Assembly (NCBI GenBank): GCA_964442435.1
Contig: CAYTZG010000035.1
Span: 1 to 9,691, forward strand
DNA: 9,691 bases
Origin: CAMXAS01 sp964442435
GTDB lineage: Bacteria > Bacteroidota > Bacteroidia > Bacteroidales > P3
Direction of reading: 5' to 3'
A program made the position numbers and the translations under genes. The stretch's first letter is position 1. Each line of letters opens with the position of its first letter. Positions 1-6,247 of the stretch are shown here, piece after piece. Below the pieces are notes generated by a model that did no database searches, was not told the DNA's origin, and saw only the letters and a program-made list of their open reading frames with translations.

Positions 1-64
1 AACTGACCAATACCGCCGGCAACGGGTAAATCATCGTCCCCGGCTTAAACGCTTCCTTCTTCAT
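1..64 (-). CDS. Flavin reductase family protein, N-terminal fragment (cut by window edge)
   Basis: On the minus strand an ATG at 64-62 opens a frame that runs off the left edge. The 21 visible residues begin MKKEAF and continue with KPGTMIYPLPAVLVS, which I recognise as the N-terminus of Bacteroidota flavin reductase-like (FMN-binding split barrel) proteins. Members bind FMN and many reduce flavins with NAD(P)H in the cytoplasm, but substrate and partner cannot be read from this piece. The gene is divergent from the toxin-antitoxin pair, and about 118 nt separate the two start codons. The call rests on a short but characteristic stretch, so the family is fairly likely and the exact function unknown. 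Confidence 0.7.
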   Translation of the reverse strand, partial: MKKEAFKPGTMIYPLPAVLVS

Positions 65-87
65 GTCAAAGTCTATTTTCCCACAAA

Positions 88-117
88 CGAAAATACAAAA
101 GTTTTGGGAAGCGCAAA
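88..117 (-). promoter_or_regulatory. Possible promoter of the leftward flavin reductase gene
   Basis: Read on the minus strand, TTTG at 117-114 is followed after 18 nt by TATTTTCG at 95-88. This is seven of eight matches to the Bacteroidota -7 element TAnnTTTG, at roughly the right spacing from a -33 TTTG. It would start transcription about 18 nt before the ATG at 64. An overlapping alternative -7 (TTCGTTTG, 91-84) fits equally well, so the exact position is uncertain. Confidence 0.35.
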
Positions 118-134
118 ACACATCTTTTACCCGC

Positions 135-165
135 TTTGTTATATTACCAAATATTGGTAACTTTG
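135..165 (+). promoter_or_regulatory. Bacteroidota-type promoter of the parDE module
   Basis: TTTG at 135-138 and TAACTTTG at 158-165 match the Bacteroidota sigma-ABfr consensus (-33 TTTG, -7 TAnnTTTG) exactly, with a 19-nt spacer. Transcription should begin near 170, about 13 nt before the antitoxin ATG at 183. This supports the short antitoxin start, because an upstream start at 63 would lie before the promoter. Confidence 0.8.
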
Positions 166-173
166 CAGCAAAG
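144..173. repeat. Two abutting perfect palindromes over the parDE promoter (candidate ParD operator)
   Basis: The first palindrome is TTACCAAATATTGGTAA at 144-160 (7-bp arms, 3-nt centre). The second, CTTTGCAGCAAAG at 161-173 (6-bp arms, 1-nt centre), begins at the next base. Together they cover the end of the promoter spacer, the whole -7 element and the expected start of transcription. ParD-type antitoxins bind DNA through a ribbon-helix-helix fold and usually repress their own operon from such sites, so this is a good operator candidate. The second arm pair has too small a loop to form well as RNA, which favours a DNA-level role. Confidence 0.6.
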
Positions 174-182
174 AGACCACCT

Positions 183-428
183 ATGAAAACGACATCAGTA
201 GCTTTGGGTTCTTATTTCGAACACTTCATACAATCAGCCATCTCTCAGGGACGTTACAACAATGCGAGTGAGGTTGTGCGGGCCGGACTACGGCTTTTGG
301 AAGAACAAGAAAATAATGTCATCGCGTTGAAGAATGCCATTGATGAAGGCATCAACAGTGGCATTGCCAAAGGATTTGACCCGCAAGAGCATCTTAAAAA
401 CATGAAAATGATGCGGAAGGATGGCTAA
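183..428 (+). CDS. parD: ParD-family antitoxin (type II, ribbon-helix-helix)
   Basis: This 81-residue protein is the antitoxin of a type II toxin-antitoxin pair. Family features are visible: a short beta strand KTTSVAL (residues 2-8) that would contact DNA, a first helix around SYFEHFIQSAI, and GRYNNASEVVRAGLRLLEE (23-41) forming the turn and second helix. The C-terminal part (about 45-81) is the region that normally wraps around and neutralises ParE. The length is normal for ParD. I chose the ATG at 183 because the family starts with this MxTTSVALG-like stretch and because the promoter at 135-165 lies between it and an in-frame ATG at 63. It overlaps the toxin gene by 8 nt, the usual coupled arrangement. 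It probably represses its own operon through the palindromes just upstream. Confidence 0.88.
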   Translation: MKTTSVALGSYFEHFIQSAISQGRYNNASEVVRAGLRLLEEQENNVIALKNAIDEGINSGIAKGFDPQEHLKNMKMMRKDG

Positions 429-720
429 GTTGCTTTTTTCGAACAAAGCCGTCCAAGACCTTACGGACATTTGGGATTATACGGCCGACACTTGGTCGGA
501 AACGCAAGCCGACAAGTATTACATAATGCTTATCGATGCCTGTCGGCAAATTGCCGAAAACATACGACCGCTCGGACGGGAATATCCGGAAATCCTAAGC
601 GGGTTGTATGGATACCGAACGGGCAAGCATATCATTTTCTATCGGATAGCAACCAGCCATTCGGTGGAAATCGTCCGCATTCTGCATGGACGGATGGACC
701 TGAAAAACCGAATTTCTTGA
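421..720 (+). CDS. parE: ParE/RelE-superfamily toxin
   Basis: A 99-residue protein of the ParE/RelE fold, the usual partner of ParD. The N-terminus (LLFSNKAVQDLTDIWDYTADTW) matches the two-helix start of ParE toxins. The family C-terminal wording is present: REYPEI, GLYGYRTGKHIIFYRI, VEIVRILHGRMDL. Studied ParE toxins inhibit DNA gyrase, while RelE relatives cut mRNA. The sequence favours ParE, but the target is inference. Its ATG lies 8 nt inside the antitoxin gene, so translation is probably coupled and the antitoxin made first. The length is normal and nothing looks broken. The base composition of the pair is lower in G+C than the export operon downstream, in keeping with frequent transfer of such modules. 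Confidence 0.87.
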   Translation: MAKLLFSNKAVQDLTDIWDYTADTWSETQADKYYIMLIDACRQIAENIRPLGREYPEILSGLYGYRTGKHIIFYRIATSHSVEIVRILHGRMDLKNRIS

Positions 721-740
721 AAAGTTTTTAGTAAAACTTT
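721..740. repeat. Inverted repeat directly after parE (weak terminator or protein site)
   Basis: AAAGTTTT at 721-728 and AAAACTTT at 733-740 are perfect 8-bp inverted arms with a 4-nt loop, starting at the base after the parE stop. The stem is A+T-rich and there is no uridine run after it, so it is a poor classical intrinsic terminator. It may help end the parDE transcript or bind a protein. Confidence 0.35.
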
Positions 741-748
741 CCCGAAAA

Positions 749-780
749 ATTGGAGAATCGGGAATTTGTTTGCATATTTG
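749..780 (+). promoter_or_regulatory. Possible promoter of the tetR-exporter operon
   Basis: CATATTTG at 773-780 is one base from the Bacteroidota -7 element TAnnTTTG. ATTG at 749-752 is one base from the -33 TTTG, with a 20-nt spacer. Transcription would start around 786, inside the TAACAA/TTGTTA repeats and about 40 nt before the tetR ATG. No better candidate is visible between parE and tetR. Confidence 0.4.
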
Positions 781-781
781 C

Positions 782-838
782 ATTAACAATTTTGTTAGAT
801 AAACTTGTTAATATAATATTTAATAGAATGATTAACAA
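782..838. promoter_or_regulatory. Cluster of TAACAA/TTGTTA half-sites (candidate TetR operator)
   Basis: TAACAATTTTGTTA at 784-797 is a perfect 14-bp palindrome. A further half-site TTGTTAAT at 805-812 forms a perfect 8-bp inverted repeat with ATTAACAA at 782-789. The same ATTAACAA recurs at 831-838, just inside the tetR coding region. This gives four half-sites in 57 bp at the expected transcription start. TetR-family repressors typically bind palindromes next to their own gene, so autoregulation of the operon is the natural reading. The stretch is A+T-rich, which raises the chance of coincidental repeats. Confidence 0.5.
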
Positions 839-1399
839 AGAAAAACAAACGAAAGAACAGGCCATTTTGCTGGCAGCGGAACAGGAATTCATGACCAAAG
901 GATACGATGGCGCGCGCACGACTTCCATCGCCGAGGCGGCCGGCGTGACCCATGCCATGCTACATTATTATTTCCGCACGAAGGAGCAACTCTTCGAACG
1001 CATACTGAACGAAAAGATGAGATTGATGGCCTCTTCCGTATTGACGATGCTCGGCGACCCGAAATTGCCGCTGCTCAAACGCATCGAACAGGGTATTATC
1101 CAGCACTTCGATTGCCTCATGCGCTATCCGGAGTTGCCCCGCTTCATCATCAATGAAGTCATTCCCTACCCTGACCGCCGGAAAATCATGCAGGAGAACA
1201 TCTCAAACCTTGCGGTCCCCTTGTTCACGCAATTGCAAAAAGACATGGACGATGCCGCCAAGCGCGGCGAGGTGGAAGGCATGGATGTGCGGATGCTGAT
1301 ACTTGACCTGATGTCGCTCAATATCCTGCCGTTCTTGGCCTACCCTGTCCTCGAAAACATTTTCAGCGATATATCCGGCGACCGTCAGGCATTTTTCGA
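828..1399 (+). CDS. TetR/AcrR-family transcriptional repressor (3' end lost in assembly gap)
   Basis: The 190 visible residues are a TetR-family regulator. The N-terminal DNA-binding domain is clear: a first helix KEQAILLAAEQEFMTKGYDG (9-28), then TTSIAEAAGVTHAMLHYYFRTKEQLF (31-56), the family helix-turn-helix with its typical YYF(R)xKExL ending. The rest (about 60-190) is the variable helical ligand and dimer domain. TetR proteins are usually about 190-220 residues, so probably only a short C-terminal piece is missing. I chose the ATG at 828; an in-frame TTG at 750 would add 26 unconserved residues and overlap the promoter. It heads a TolC-HlyD-ABC export operon, like CecR (YbiH) beside ybhGFSR in E. 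coli, and most likely represses it until a ligand binds. It reads open into the downstream TolC frame only because the gap is filled with Ns. Confidence 0.85.
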
Positions 1400-1499
1400 N
1401 NNNNNNNNNNNNNNNNNNNNNNNNNNNNNNNNNNNNNNNNNNNNNNNNNNNNNNNNNNNNNNNNNNNNNNNNNNNNNNNNNNNNNNNNNNNNNNNNNNN
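1400..1499. other. Assembly gap of 100 Ns
   Basis: Exactly 100 Ns, the conventional length for a gap of unknown size. It removes the end of tetR, the tetR-tolC junction and the start of the TolC-like gene. Judging from family lengths (roughly 10-25 residues missing from TetR and 60-90 from the TolC-like protein, including its signal peptide), the true missing stretch is probably nearer 250-350 bp than 100. That size is inference. Confidence 0.97.
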
Positions 1500-2597
1500 C
1501 TGTCGATGTCGGCGCAGGCCACCTACCAATCGGCGACACCGACCTATCCCGATATGCTGGCGAATATGTTGGCCGCGCAAGGGGTCGATATGGCGGGGCT
1601 GCGCAACGACCAATACAAGATTGCCCTCGACCTCAACCAAAACATTTGGGACGGCGGACAATCCAAGGCCAACCGGGTGGCCGTACAAGCCGAAGCGGAC
1701 GAACAACGCCGCACCACGGACGTGGATTTGTACGCGTTGGAAGAACGGGTCGAAGACCTTTATTTCGGCATTCTGCTGCTGGACGAACGTATCGGGCAGA
1801 CCGAAGCCAAAATCGCGCTCCTGCAAAGCAATTTTGACAAAGTACGCACCTATTGCCGCAACGGTGTAGCCATGCAGACCGATGCCGACGCCTTGGAAGC
1901 GGAACTGCTGACCGCGCGTCAGACCTTGCAACAGGCCGAAGTGTCGCGGGCGAGTTACCGACAGATGCTGGAACTCTTTATCGGACAGCCGCTGGTGGAC
2001 GAACGCTTGCCCAAACCCGTGATAACGGAGCCGCAGAGCCTGACCTCGGCCCGCCCCGAACTGGCACTGTTTGAGGCGAAGGTCAACCGGCTTTCGGCAC
2101 GGGAAAAGGCAGTAACCTCAACGGTGATGCCGCGGTTCAACCTCTTTGCGCAAGGTTATTACGGCTACCCCGGCATGGATTTGTTCAAGAGCATGATAAC
2201 GGCGGACTGGACGCTGAACGGCATGGCCGGGGTGCGAATGCAGTGGAATATCAGCGCGTTCTATACCAAGGGCAATACGTTGAAGAGCCTCCGCACGGCC
2301 GGCGAACAAATCGGGGTACAGAAAGATATATTCCTATTCAACAGCCAATTGCAGACCACGCAAACGGAGGGCGAAATAAACCGTTTGCGCCACGCCATGC
2401 AGGATGACGGCCGTATTGTGGAACTGCGCCGTTCGGTGCGGATGGCCGCCGAATCTCAACTGGCAAACGGCGTGATTGACATGACCGACTTATTGCAGAA
2501 AATTACCGATGAGACGACGGCCATATTGAACCGGAATCAACATGAAATAGAGTTGCTGCAGGCGACCTGCCGGCTCAAACACACTTTAAATCAATAA
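1500..2597 (+). CDS. TolC-family outer-membrane efflux protein (5' end lost in assembly gap)
   Basis: The 365 visible residues form most of an OEP/TolC-family protein, the outer-membrane channel and periplasmic tunnel of export systems. Near the start, LSMSAQATYQSATPTYP is a typical first outer-membrane strand. DQYKIALDLNQNIWDGG is the second strand with the family turn into the helix, followed by long alpha-helical coiled-coil segments. The second OEP half shows PRFNLFAQGYYGYPG, then GVRMQWNISAF and another long helical pair to the C-terminus. The signal peptide and about 60-90 N-terminal residues fall in the gap. It is followed after 14 nt by the adaptor gene, so this exporter carries its own outer-membrane partner in the operon; E. 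coli ybhGFSR lacks one and relies on a separate TolC. Confidence 0.87.
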   Translation: MSMSAQATYQSATPTYPDMLANMLAAQGVDMAGLRNDQYKIALDLNQNIWDGGQSKANRVAVQAEADEQRRTTDVDLYALEERVEDLYFGILLLDERIGQTEAKIALLQSNFDKVRTYCRNGVAMQTDADALEAELLTARQTLQQAEVSRASYRQMLELFIGQPLVDERLPKPVITEPQSLTSARPELALFEAKVNRLSAREKAVTSTVMPRFNLFAQGYYGYPGMDLFKSMITADWTLNGMAGVRMQWNISAFYTKGNTLKSLRTAGEQIGVQKDIFLFNSQLQTTQTEGEINRLRHAMQDDGRIVELRRSVRMAAESQLANGVIDMTDLLQKITDETTAILNRNQHEIELLQATCRLKHTLNQ

Positions 2598-2611
2598 AAC
2601 GGAAAGAGGAT

Positions 2612-3499
2612 ATGAAACGGATAATGCTTTACATAGCGGCGGCCATAGTCCTGACCGCCTGCAACGGAAAGAACGGTTTTGACGCTTCGGGTTCGTTCGA
2701 GGCCACGGAAATCACGGTATCGGCGGAGGCGACGGGACGGATTTTGTGTTTCGACATTGCGGAAGGCGTGACCGTGAAGGCCGGCGAGGCGGTCGGAGCC
2801 ATCGACAGCCTGCAGCTACACCTGCAGCGGCAGCAACTCAAAGCCCAACAGACCGCCCTGTTGAGCAGCCGCCCCGATATGCAGACCCAGGCGGCCGCGT
2901 TGCGCGAACAGATTGCCAAACAGAAAACGGAGCTACGGCGCGTGCGGAATATGCTCAAAGAGGGGGCGGCCACCCAAAAGCAAGCCGACGACATAGAAGC
3001 GCAAGTCCGCATTTTGGAACGCCAACTGTCGGCCACCCTTTCGACGCTCGGCAACAATACGGCCACCATCAATGAAAACGCGGCCGCCTTGGACGCACAG
3101 ATAGCCGCATTGGAAGACCGCATCGCCAAATGCCGCATCGTGGCGCCCGTGTCGGGCACCGTGCTGGTCAAATACGCCGAAGCGGGCGAGATGACCGCCG
3201 CGGGACGGCCGCTGTTCAAGATGGCCGACTTGACCGATATGTATCTGCGGGCTTATTTTACCTCCGACCAGCTGGCTTCGGTAAAACTTGGCGACCAAGT
3301 GACGGTAACGGCGGATTTCGGCGGCAAGGAACGCTATACATACGAAGGCCGTATCGCCTGGATTGCCGCAGAGAGTGAATTTACGCCCAAGACCGTGCAA
3401 ACCAAGAACTCGCGGGCGAACTTAGTCTATGCCGTGAAGATTGCCGTCAGGAACGACGGCCGGCTTAAAATCGGACTTTACGGCGAGGTGAAACTGTAG
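2612..3499 (+). CDS. HlyD/YbhG-type periplasmic adaptor lipoprotein
   Basis: A 295-residue membrane-fusion protein that would bridge the inner-membrane ABC transporter and the TolC-like channel. It starts with a lipoprotein signal whose lipobox LTAC places the acylated cysteine at residue 17. The biotinyl-lipoyl half (about 30-65) includes VSAEATGRILCFDIAEGVTVKAGE. A long coiled-coil hairpin (about 66-175) carries RNMLKEGAATQKQ (112-124) at its tip, resembling the RxxLx6S TolC-contact motif with Gln for Ser. The second lipoyl half follows (CRIVAPVSGTVL), then a beta-barrel with LRAYFTSDQL and a short C-terminal end (LKIGLYGEVKL). The size fits YbhG/YhiI-type adaptors. The residues after the cysteine (NGKNG) show no acidic surface-export signal, consistent with a periplasm-facing lipoprotein. 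It lies 14 nt after the TolC-like gene and 6 nt before the first ATPase gene. Confidence 0.88.
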   Translation: MKRIMLYIAAAIVLTACNGKNGFDASGSFEATEITVSAEATGRILCFDIAEGVTVKAGEAVGAIDSLQLHLQRQQLKAQQTALLSSRPDMQTQAAALREQIAKQKTELRRVRNMLKEGAATQKQADDIEAQVRILERQLSATLSTLGNNTATINENAAALDAQIAALEDRIAKCRIVAPVSGTVLVKYAEAGEMTAAGRPLFKMADLTDMYLRAYFTSDQLASVKLGDQVTVTADFGGKERYTYEGRIAWIAAESEFTPKTVQTKNSRANLVYAVKIAVRNDGRLKIGLYGEVKL

Positions 3500-3505
3500 G
3501 GGTTT

Positions 3506-4408
3506 ATGACTGTTATCGAAATAGACCGTCTCTCAAAGGGTTACGGCCCGGTGCAGGCGTTGGACGGGGTGTCGTTTTCGGTAGGCCGCGGCGAACTGTT
3601 CGGACTGATAGGGCCGGACGGGGCGGGCAAGACCACGTTGTTCCGGCTACTGACCACACTGATTTCGCCCGACGGCGGGAGCGCCGCCGTCGAAGGTCTG
3701 GACATCGTGCGCGACTACCGCCGCATCCGCGAACGGGTGGGCTATATGCCGGGGCGGTTCTCGCTCTACCCCGATTTGACCGTTGAAGAAAACCTCAACT
3801 TCTTTGCGGCCCTGTTCGGCACGCAGGTGCAAGACGCCTACGACCTCGTCGCCCCGATATACCGGCAGATAGAGCCGTTCAAAAACCGCCGCGCCGGCAA
3901 GTTGTCGGGCGGGATGAAACAGAAACTCGCGCTGTCCTGTGCGCTGATACACCGGCCTTCGGTGTTGTTTCTCGACGAACCCACGACCGGCGTCGATGCC
4001 GTATCGCGCGGCGAATTTTGGGATATGCTCGCCACCCTGAAGGCCAAAGGCATCACGATGCTGGTCTCCACGCCTTATATGGATGAGGCGAAACGCTGCG
4101 ACCGCATCGCGCTCTGCAACGAAGGCCATATCTTGGGCATCGACACGCCGGCGGGCATCGTGTCCCGGTTTGACAGCCAACTGTATGCCGTTTCCGCCGG
4201 CGATATGTTCTCCCTGTTGCAGACGGCACGTCGCTTTGACGGGGTGACGGAATGCTATCCGTTCGGCAGCGCCCACCATCTGGTGGCCGGTGACCGCTTC
4301 GACGCAACGGCGTTTGCCAACGGTATGCAAGCGCAGGGGTTGCGAAACGTGCGGATAGACCCGATTGTTCCCACCATAGAGGACGTCTTCATAAAACTGA
4401 TGCAATGA
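3506..4408 (+). CDS. ABC exporter ATP-binding protein, equivalent to the N-half of YbhF
   Basis: A 300-residue nucleotide-binding subunit. Visible motifs are Walker A GPDGAGKTT (36-44), signature LSGGM (133-137) and Walker B VLFLDE (153-158). Two catalytic positions are degenerate: the Q-loop glutamine is Gly83 (GYMPGRFSLY) and the H-loop histidine is Pro190 (STPYMDEA). The Walker A wording with Asp and the lost switch histidine match what I recall of the first domain of E. coli YbhF, a single protein with two ATPase domains. The C-terminus ends IEDVFIKLMQ, the usual end of drug-type ABC-2 ATPases. It likely pairs with the next gene product as a heterodimer, providing the intact signature but a poor ATP-hydrolysis site of its own. 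Its TGA overlaps the next ATG (ATGA at 4405-4408), so the two are probably co-translated. Confidence 0.9.
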   Translation: MTVIEIDRLSKGYGPVQALDGVSFSVGRGELFGLIGPDGAGKTTLFRLLTTLISPDGGSAAVEGLDIVRDYRRIRERVGYMPGRFSLYPDLTVEENLNFFAALFGTQVQDAYDLVAPIYRQIEPFKNRRAGKLSGGMKQKLALSCALIHRPSVLFLDEPTTGVDAVSRGEFWDMLATLKAKGITMLVSTPYMDEAKRCDRIALCNEGHILGIDTPAGIVSRFDSQLYAVSAGDMFSLLQTARRFDGVTECYPFGSAHHLVAGDRFDATAFANGMQAQGLRNVRIDPIVPTIEDVFIKLMQ

Positions 4409-5148
4409 TGAAAGAGCCCGTCATATCCATCCGCGAACTGACCAAACGTTTCGGCGGTTTTACCGCCGTGGACCGTATCTCGTTCGACGTTTACAAAGGC
4501 GAGATTTTCGGATTCCTCGGCGCCAACGGCGCGGGCAAGACCACGGCGATGCGTATGCTGTGCGGATTGAGTTTCCCCACTTCGGGGAGCGGCACGGTGG
4601 CCGGTTTCGACGTGATGCGCGAGGGCGAAATGATCAAGCGCCATATCGGCTACATGAGCCAACGGTTTTCGCTCTACGACGACTTGACCGTTATGGAGAA
4701 CATCCGTCTTTTCGCAAGCATCTACCGAATGACGCCTTACCGCACCCGACGCCGGGCCGTCGAACTGCTGTCACGGCTCAACTTCCTCAACGAACGCCAC
4801 ACATTGGTCGGGGCCTTGCCGCTCGGCTGGAAACAGAAACTCGCCTTTTCGATAGCGACGCTCCACCGCCCCGAAATCGTCTTTTTGGACGAGCCGACCG
4901 GTGGCGTGGATCCCATTACGCGCCGCCAATTCTGGGAATTAATCTACGAGGAAGCCCACCGGGGCACCACCGTCTTCGTCACGACCCACTACATGGACGA
5001 AGCGGAATACTGCGCACGCGTTTCGATTATGGTGGACGGCGAAGTCCGCGCCCTCGATACGCCGGAAGCCCTGAAACGACAATTCGCCGCCGGGTCGATG
5101 GATGAAGTCTTCCGCACCATCGCCCGTGGCGCCAAACGAGCCGAATGA
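4405..5148 (+). CDS. ABC exporter ATP-binding protein, equivalent to the C-half of YbhF
   Basis: A 247-residue nucleotide-binding subunit with Walker A GANGAGKTT (39-47), intact Q-loop Gln86 (GYMSQRFSLY), Walker B IVFLDE (158-163), D-loop GGVDP and intact switch His195 (TTHYMDEAEYC). The signature is degenerate: where LSGGQ is expected it has LPLGW (138-142). This is the mirror image of the preceding protein. It matches the second domain of E. coli YbhF, which I recall as LPLGF. Together the pair would build one consensus ATP site (this protein's Walker motifs facing the partner's LSGGM) and one degenerate site. Two adjacent ATG codons (4405 and 4408) are possible starts; the first gives the four-base overlap. 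The first permease gene starts 4 nt after its stop. Confidence 0.9.
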   Translation: MMKEPVISIRELTKRFGGFTAVDRISFDVYKGEIFGFLGANGAGKTTAMRMLCGLSFPTSGSGTVAGFDVMREGEMIKRHIGYMSQRFSLYDDLTVMENIRLFASIYRMTPYRTRRRAVELLSRLNFLNERHTLVGALPLGWKQKLAFSIATLHRPEIVFLDEPTGGVDPITRRQFWELIYEEAHRGTTVFVTTHYMDEAEYCARVSIMVDGEVRALDTPEALKRQFAAGSMDEVFRTIARGAKRAE

Positions 5149-5152
5149 TATC

Positions 5153-6244
5153 ATGAACACCAACATCGCACATTTCATCCGCAAAGAGTCGCTGCATATC
5201 CTGCGCGACAAACGCACGCTGCTCATCGTCTTGCTGCAGCCCGCCGTGATGCTTTTGCTGTTCGGCTTCGCCATATCGACCGAGGTGAACGACGTGCGCG
5301 TGGCCGCGGTGGCCCCGCACCGCACGGAGGGCGTGACGGAAACCGTTGACCGTGTGGCCCACAATCCGAACTTCACGTTTTACGGCTATATACAACAGAA
5401 CGAAATAGACGATGTGCTGCGGCGCGGCGACGTGACGGCCGTGGTGGTTTTCGCCGACGACTACGACCGGCAAATGATGCAGGCCTCGCAAGGCCATGCC
5501 GTGACGCCGCCCGTTCAAATTGTCGTCGATGCCTCCAACACCAACATCGCGGGCACGGCAACGGCCTACCTGCAAAATATCCTGCTCGGGGCTTCGGCCC
5601 AATCGCTGTTTGAAACGCGCCTGCTCTACAACCCCCAGATGAAGAGTGCCTATAATTTCGTGCCGGGCATCATGGGCGTAATCTTCATTCTGGTCTGCGC
5701 CATGATGACGTCCGTTTCCATTGTCCGTGAAAAAGAGGTCGGCACGATGGAGGTATTGCTCGTTTCGCCCGTGCGCCCGACCAAAATCATCCTCGCCAAG
5801 ATGATTCCCTATTTCGCCATTTCGTGCGTTACGCTCGCCCTCATCTTGCTTATTTCCCGCTTTGTGCTCGACATACCCATGAGCGGCGGTATCGGCGGCA
5901 TCGTCTTCGTTTCGCTCGTCTATTTAGCGCTGGCGCTCGCGCTCGGCCTCCTGATTTCAACTTTCGCCCGCACGCAAATAGCCGCATGGATGGTTTCGGC
6001 CGTGGTGATGCTGATGCCGATGATTATGCTGTCCGGTATGCTGTTCCCCCTTGAGAACCTGCCTCTCATATTGCAAGGCCTGTCCTGCGCCATACCCGCA
6101 AGGTGGTATATATCCGCGATGCGGAAGATGATGATTGAAGGGCTACCGCTCGGAGCCGCCATCATGGAGCTGTCTATACTGTGCTTCATGCTCGCGGCCG
6201 TCTTGGGCCTTGCTTTCAAAAAGTTCAACGACAAACTCGACTGA
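5153..6244 (+). CDS. ABC-2 permease subunit, YbhS-like
   Basis: A 363-residue inner-membrane subunit of an ABC-2 exporter. One hydrophobic segment lies near residues 22-41, followed by a large extracytoplasmic domain (about 43-168). A block of roughly five membrane segments (about 170-355) follows. The ABC-2 coupling motif EKEVGTME is at 193-200, and the motif ends with LLVSPVRPTKI. The topology and length fit the YbhS/YbhR/YhhJ family, and as the first permease after the ATPases it occupies the ybhS position. I chose the ATG at 5153, 4 nt after the ATPase stop. An in-frame ATG at 5102 lies inside the upstream gene and adds 17 unconserved residues. It likely forms the membrane channel as a heterodimer with the next gene product. 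The E. coli counterpart is linked to drug export, but the cargo here is unknown. Confidence 0.9.
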   Translation: MNTNIAHFIRKESLHILRDKRTLLIVLLQPAVMLLLFGFAISTEVNDVRVAAVAPHRTEGVTETVDRVAHNPNFTFYGYIQQNEIDDVLRRGDVTAVVVFADDYDRQMMQASQGHAVTPPVQIVVDASNTNIAGTATAYLQNILLGASAQSLFETRLLYNPQMKSAYNFVPGIMGVIFILVCAMMTSVSIVREKEVGTMEVLLVSPVRPTKIILAKMIPYFAISCVTLALILLISRFVLDIPMSGGIGGIVFVSLVYLALALALGLLISTFARTQIAAWMVSAVVMLMPMIMLSGMLFPLENLPLILQGLSCAIPARWYISAMRKMMIEGLPLGAAIMELSILCFMLAAVLGLAFKKFNDKLD

Positions 6245-6247
6245 CCC

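Noticed and set aside
63..182. N-terminal extension of ParD to an upstream in-frame ATG
   Set aside because: The extension contains the parDE promoter and operator palindromes, and ParD proteins begin at the MKTTSVALG-like stretch.
750..827. N-terminal extension of TetR from a TTG at 750
   Set aside because: The 26 extra residues are not TetR-like, and the DNA encodes the probable promoter and repeat cluster instead.
1203..1931. Minus-strand open frame across the assembly gap
   Set aside because: It depends on the N filler being read as open codons and lies opposite conserved TetR and TolC-family sequence.
5102..5152. N-terminal extension of the first permease to the ATG at 5102
   Set aside because: It would overlap the ATPase gene by 47 nt and add a Pro/Ser-rich leader before a normal ABC-2 permease start at 5153.
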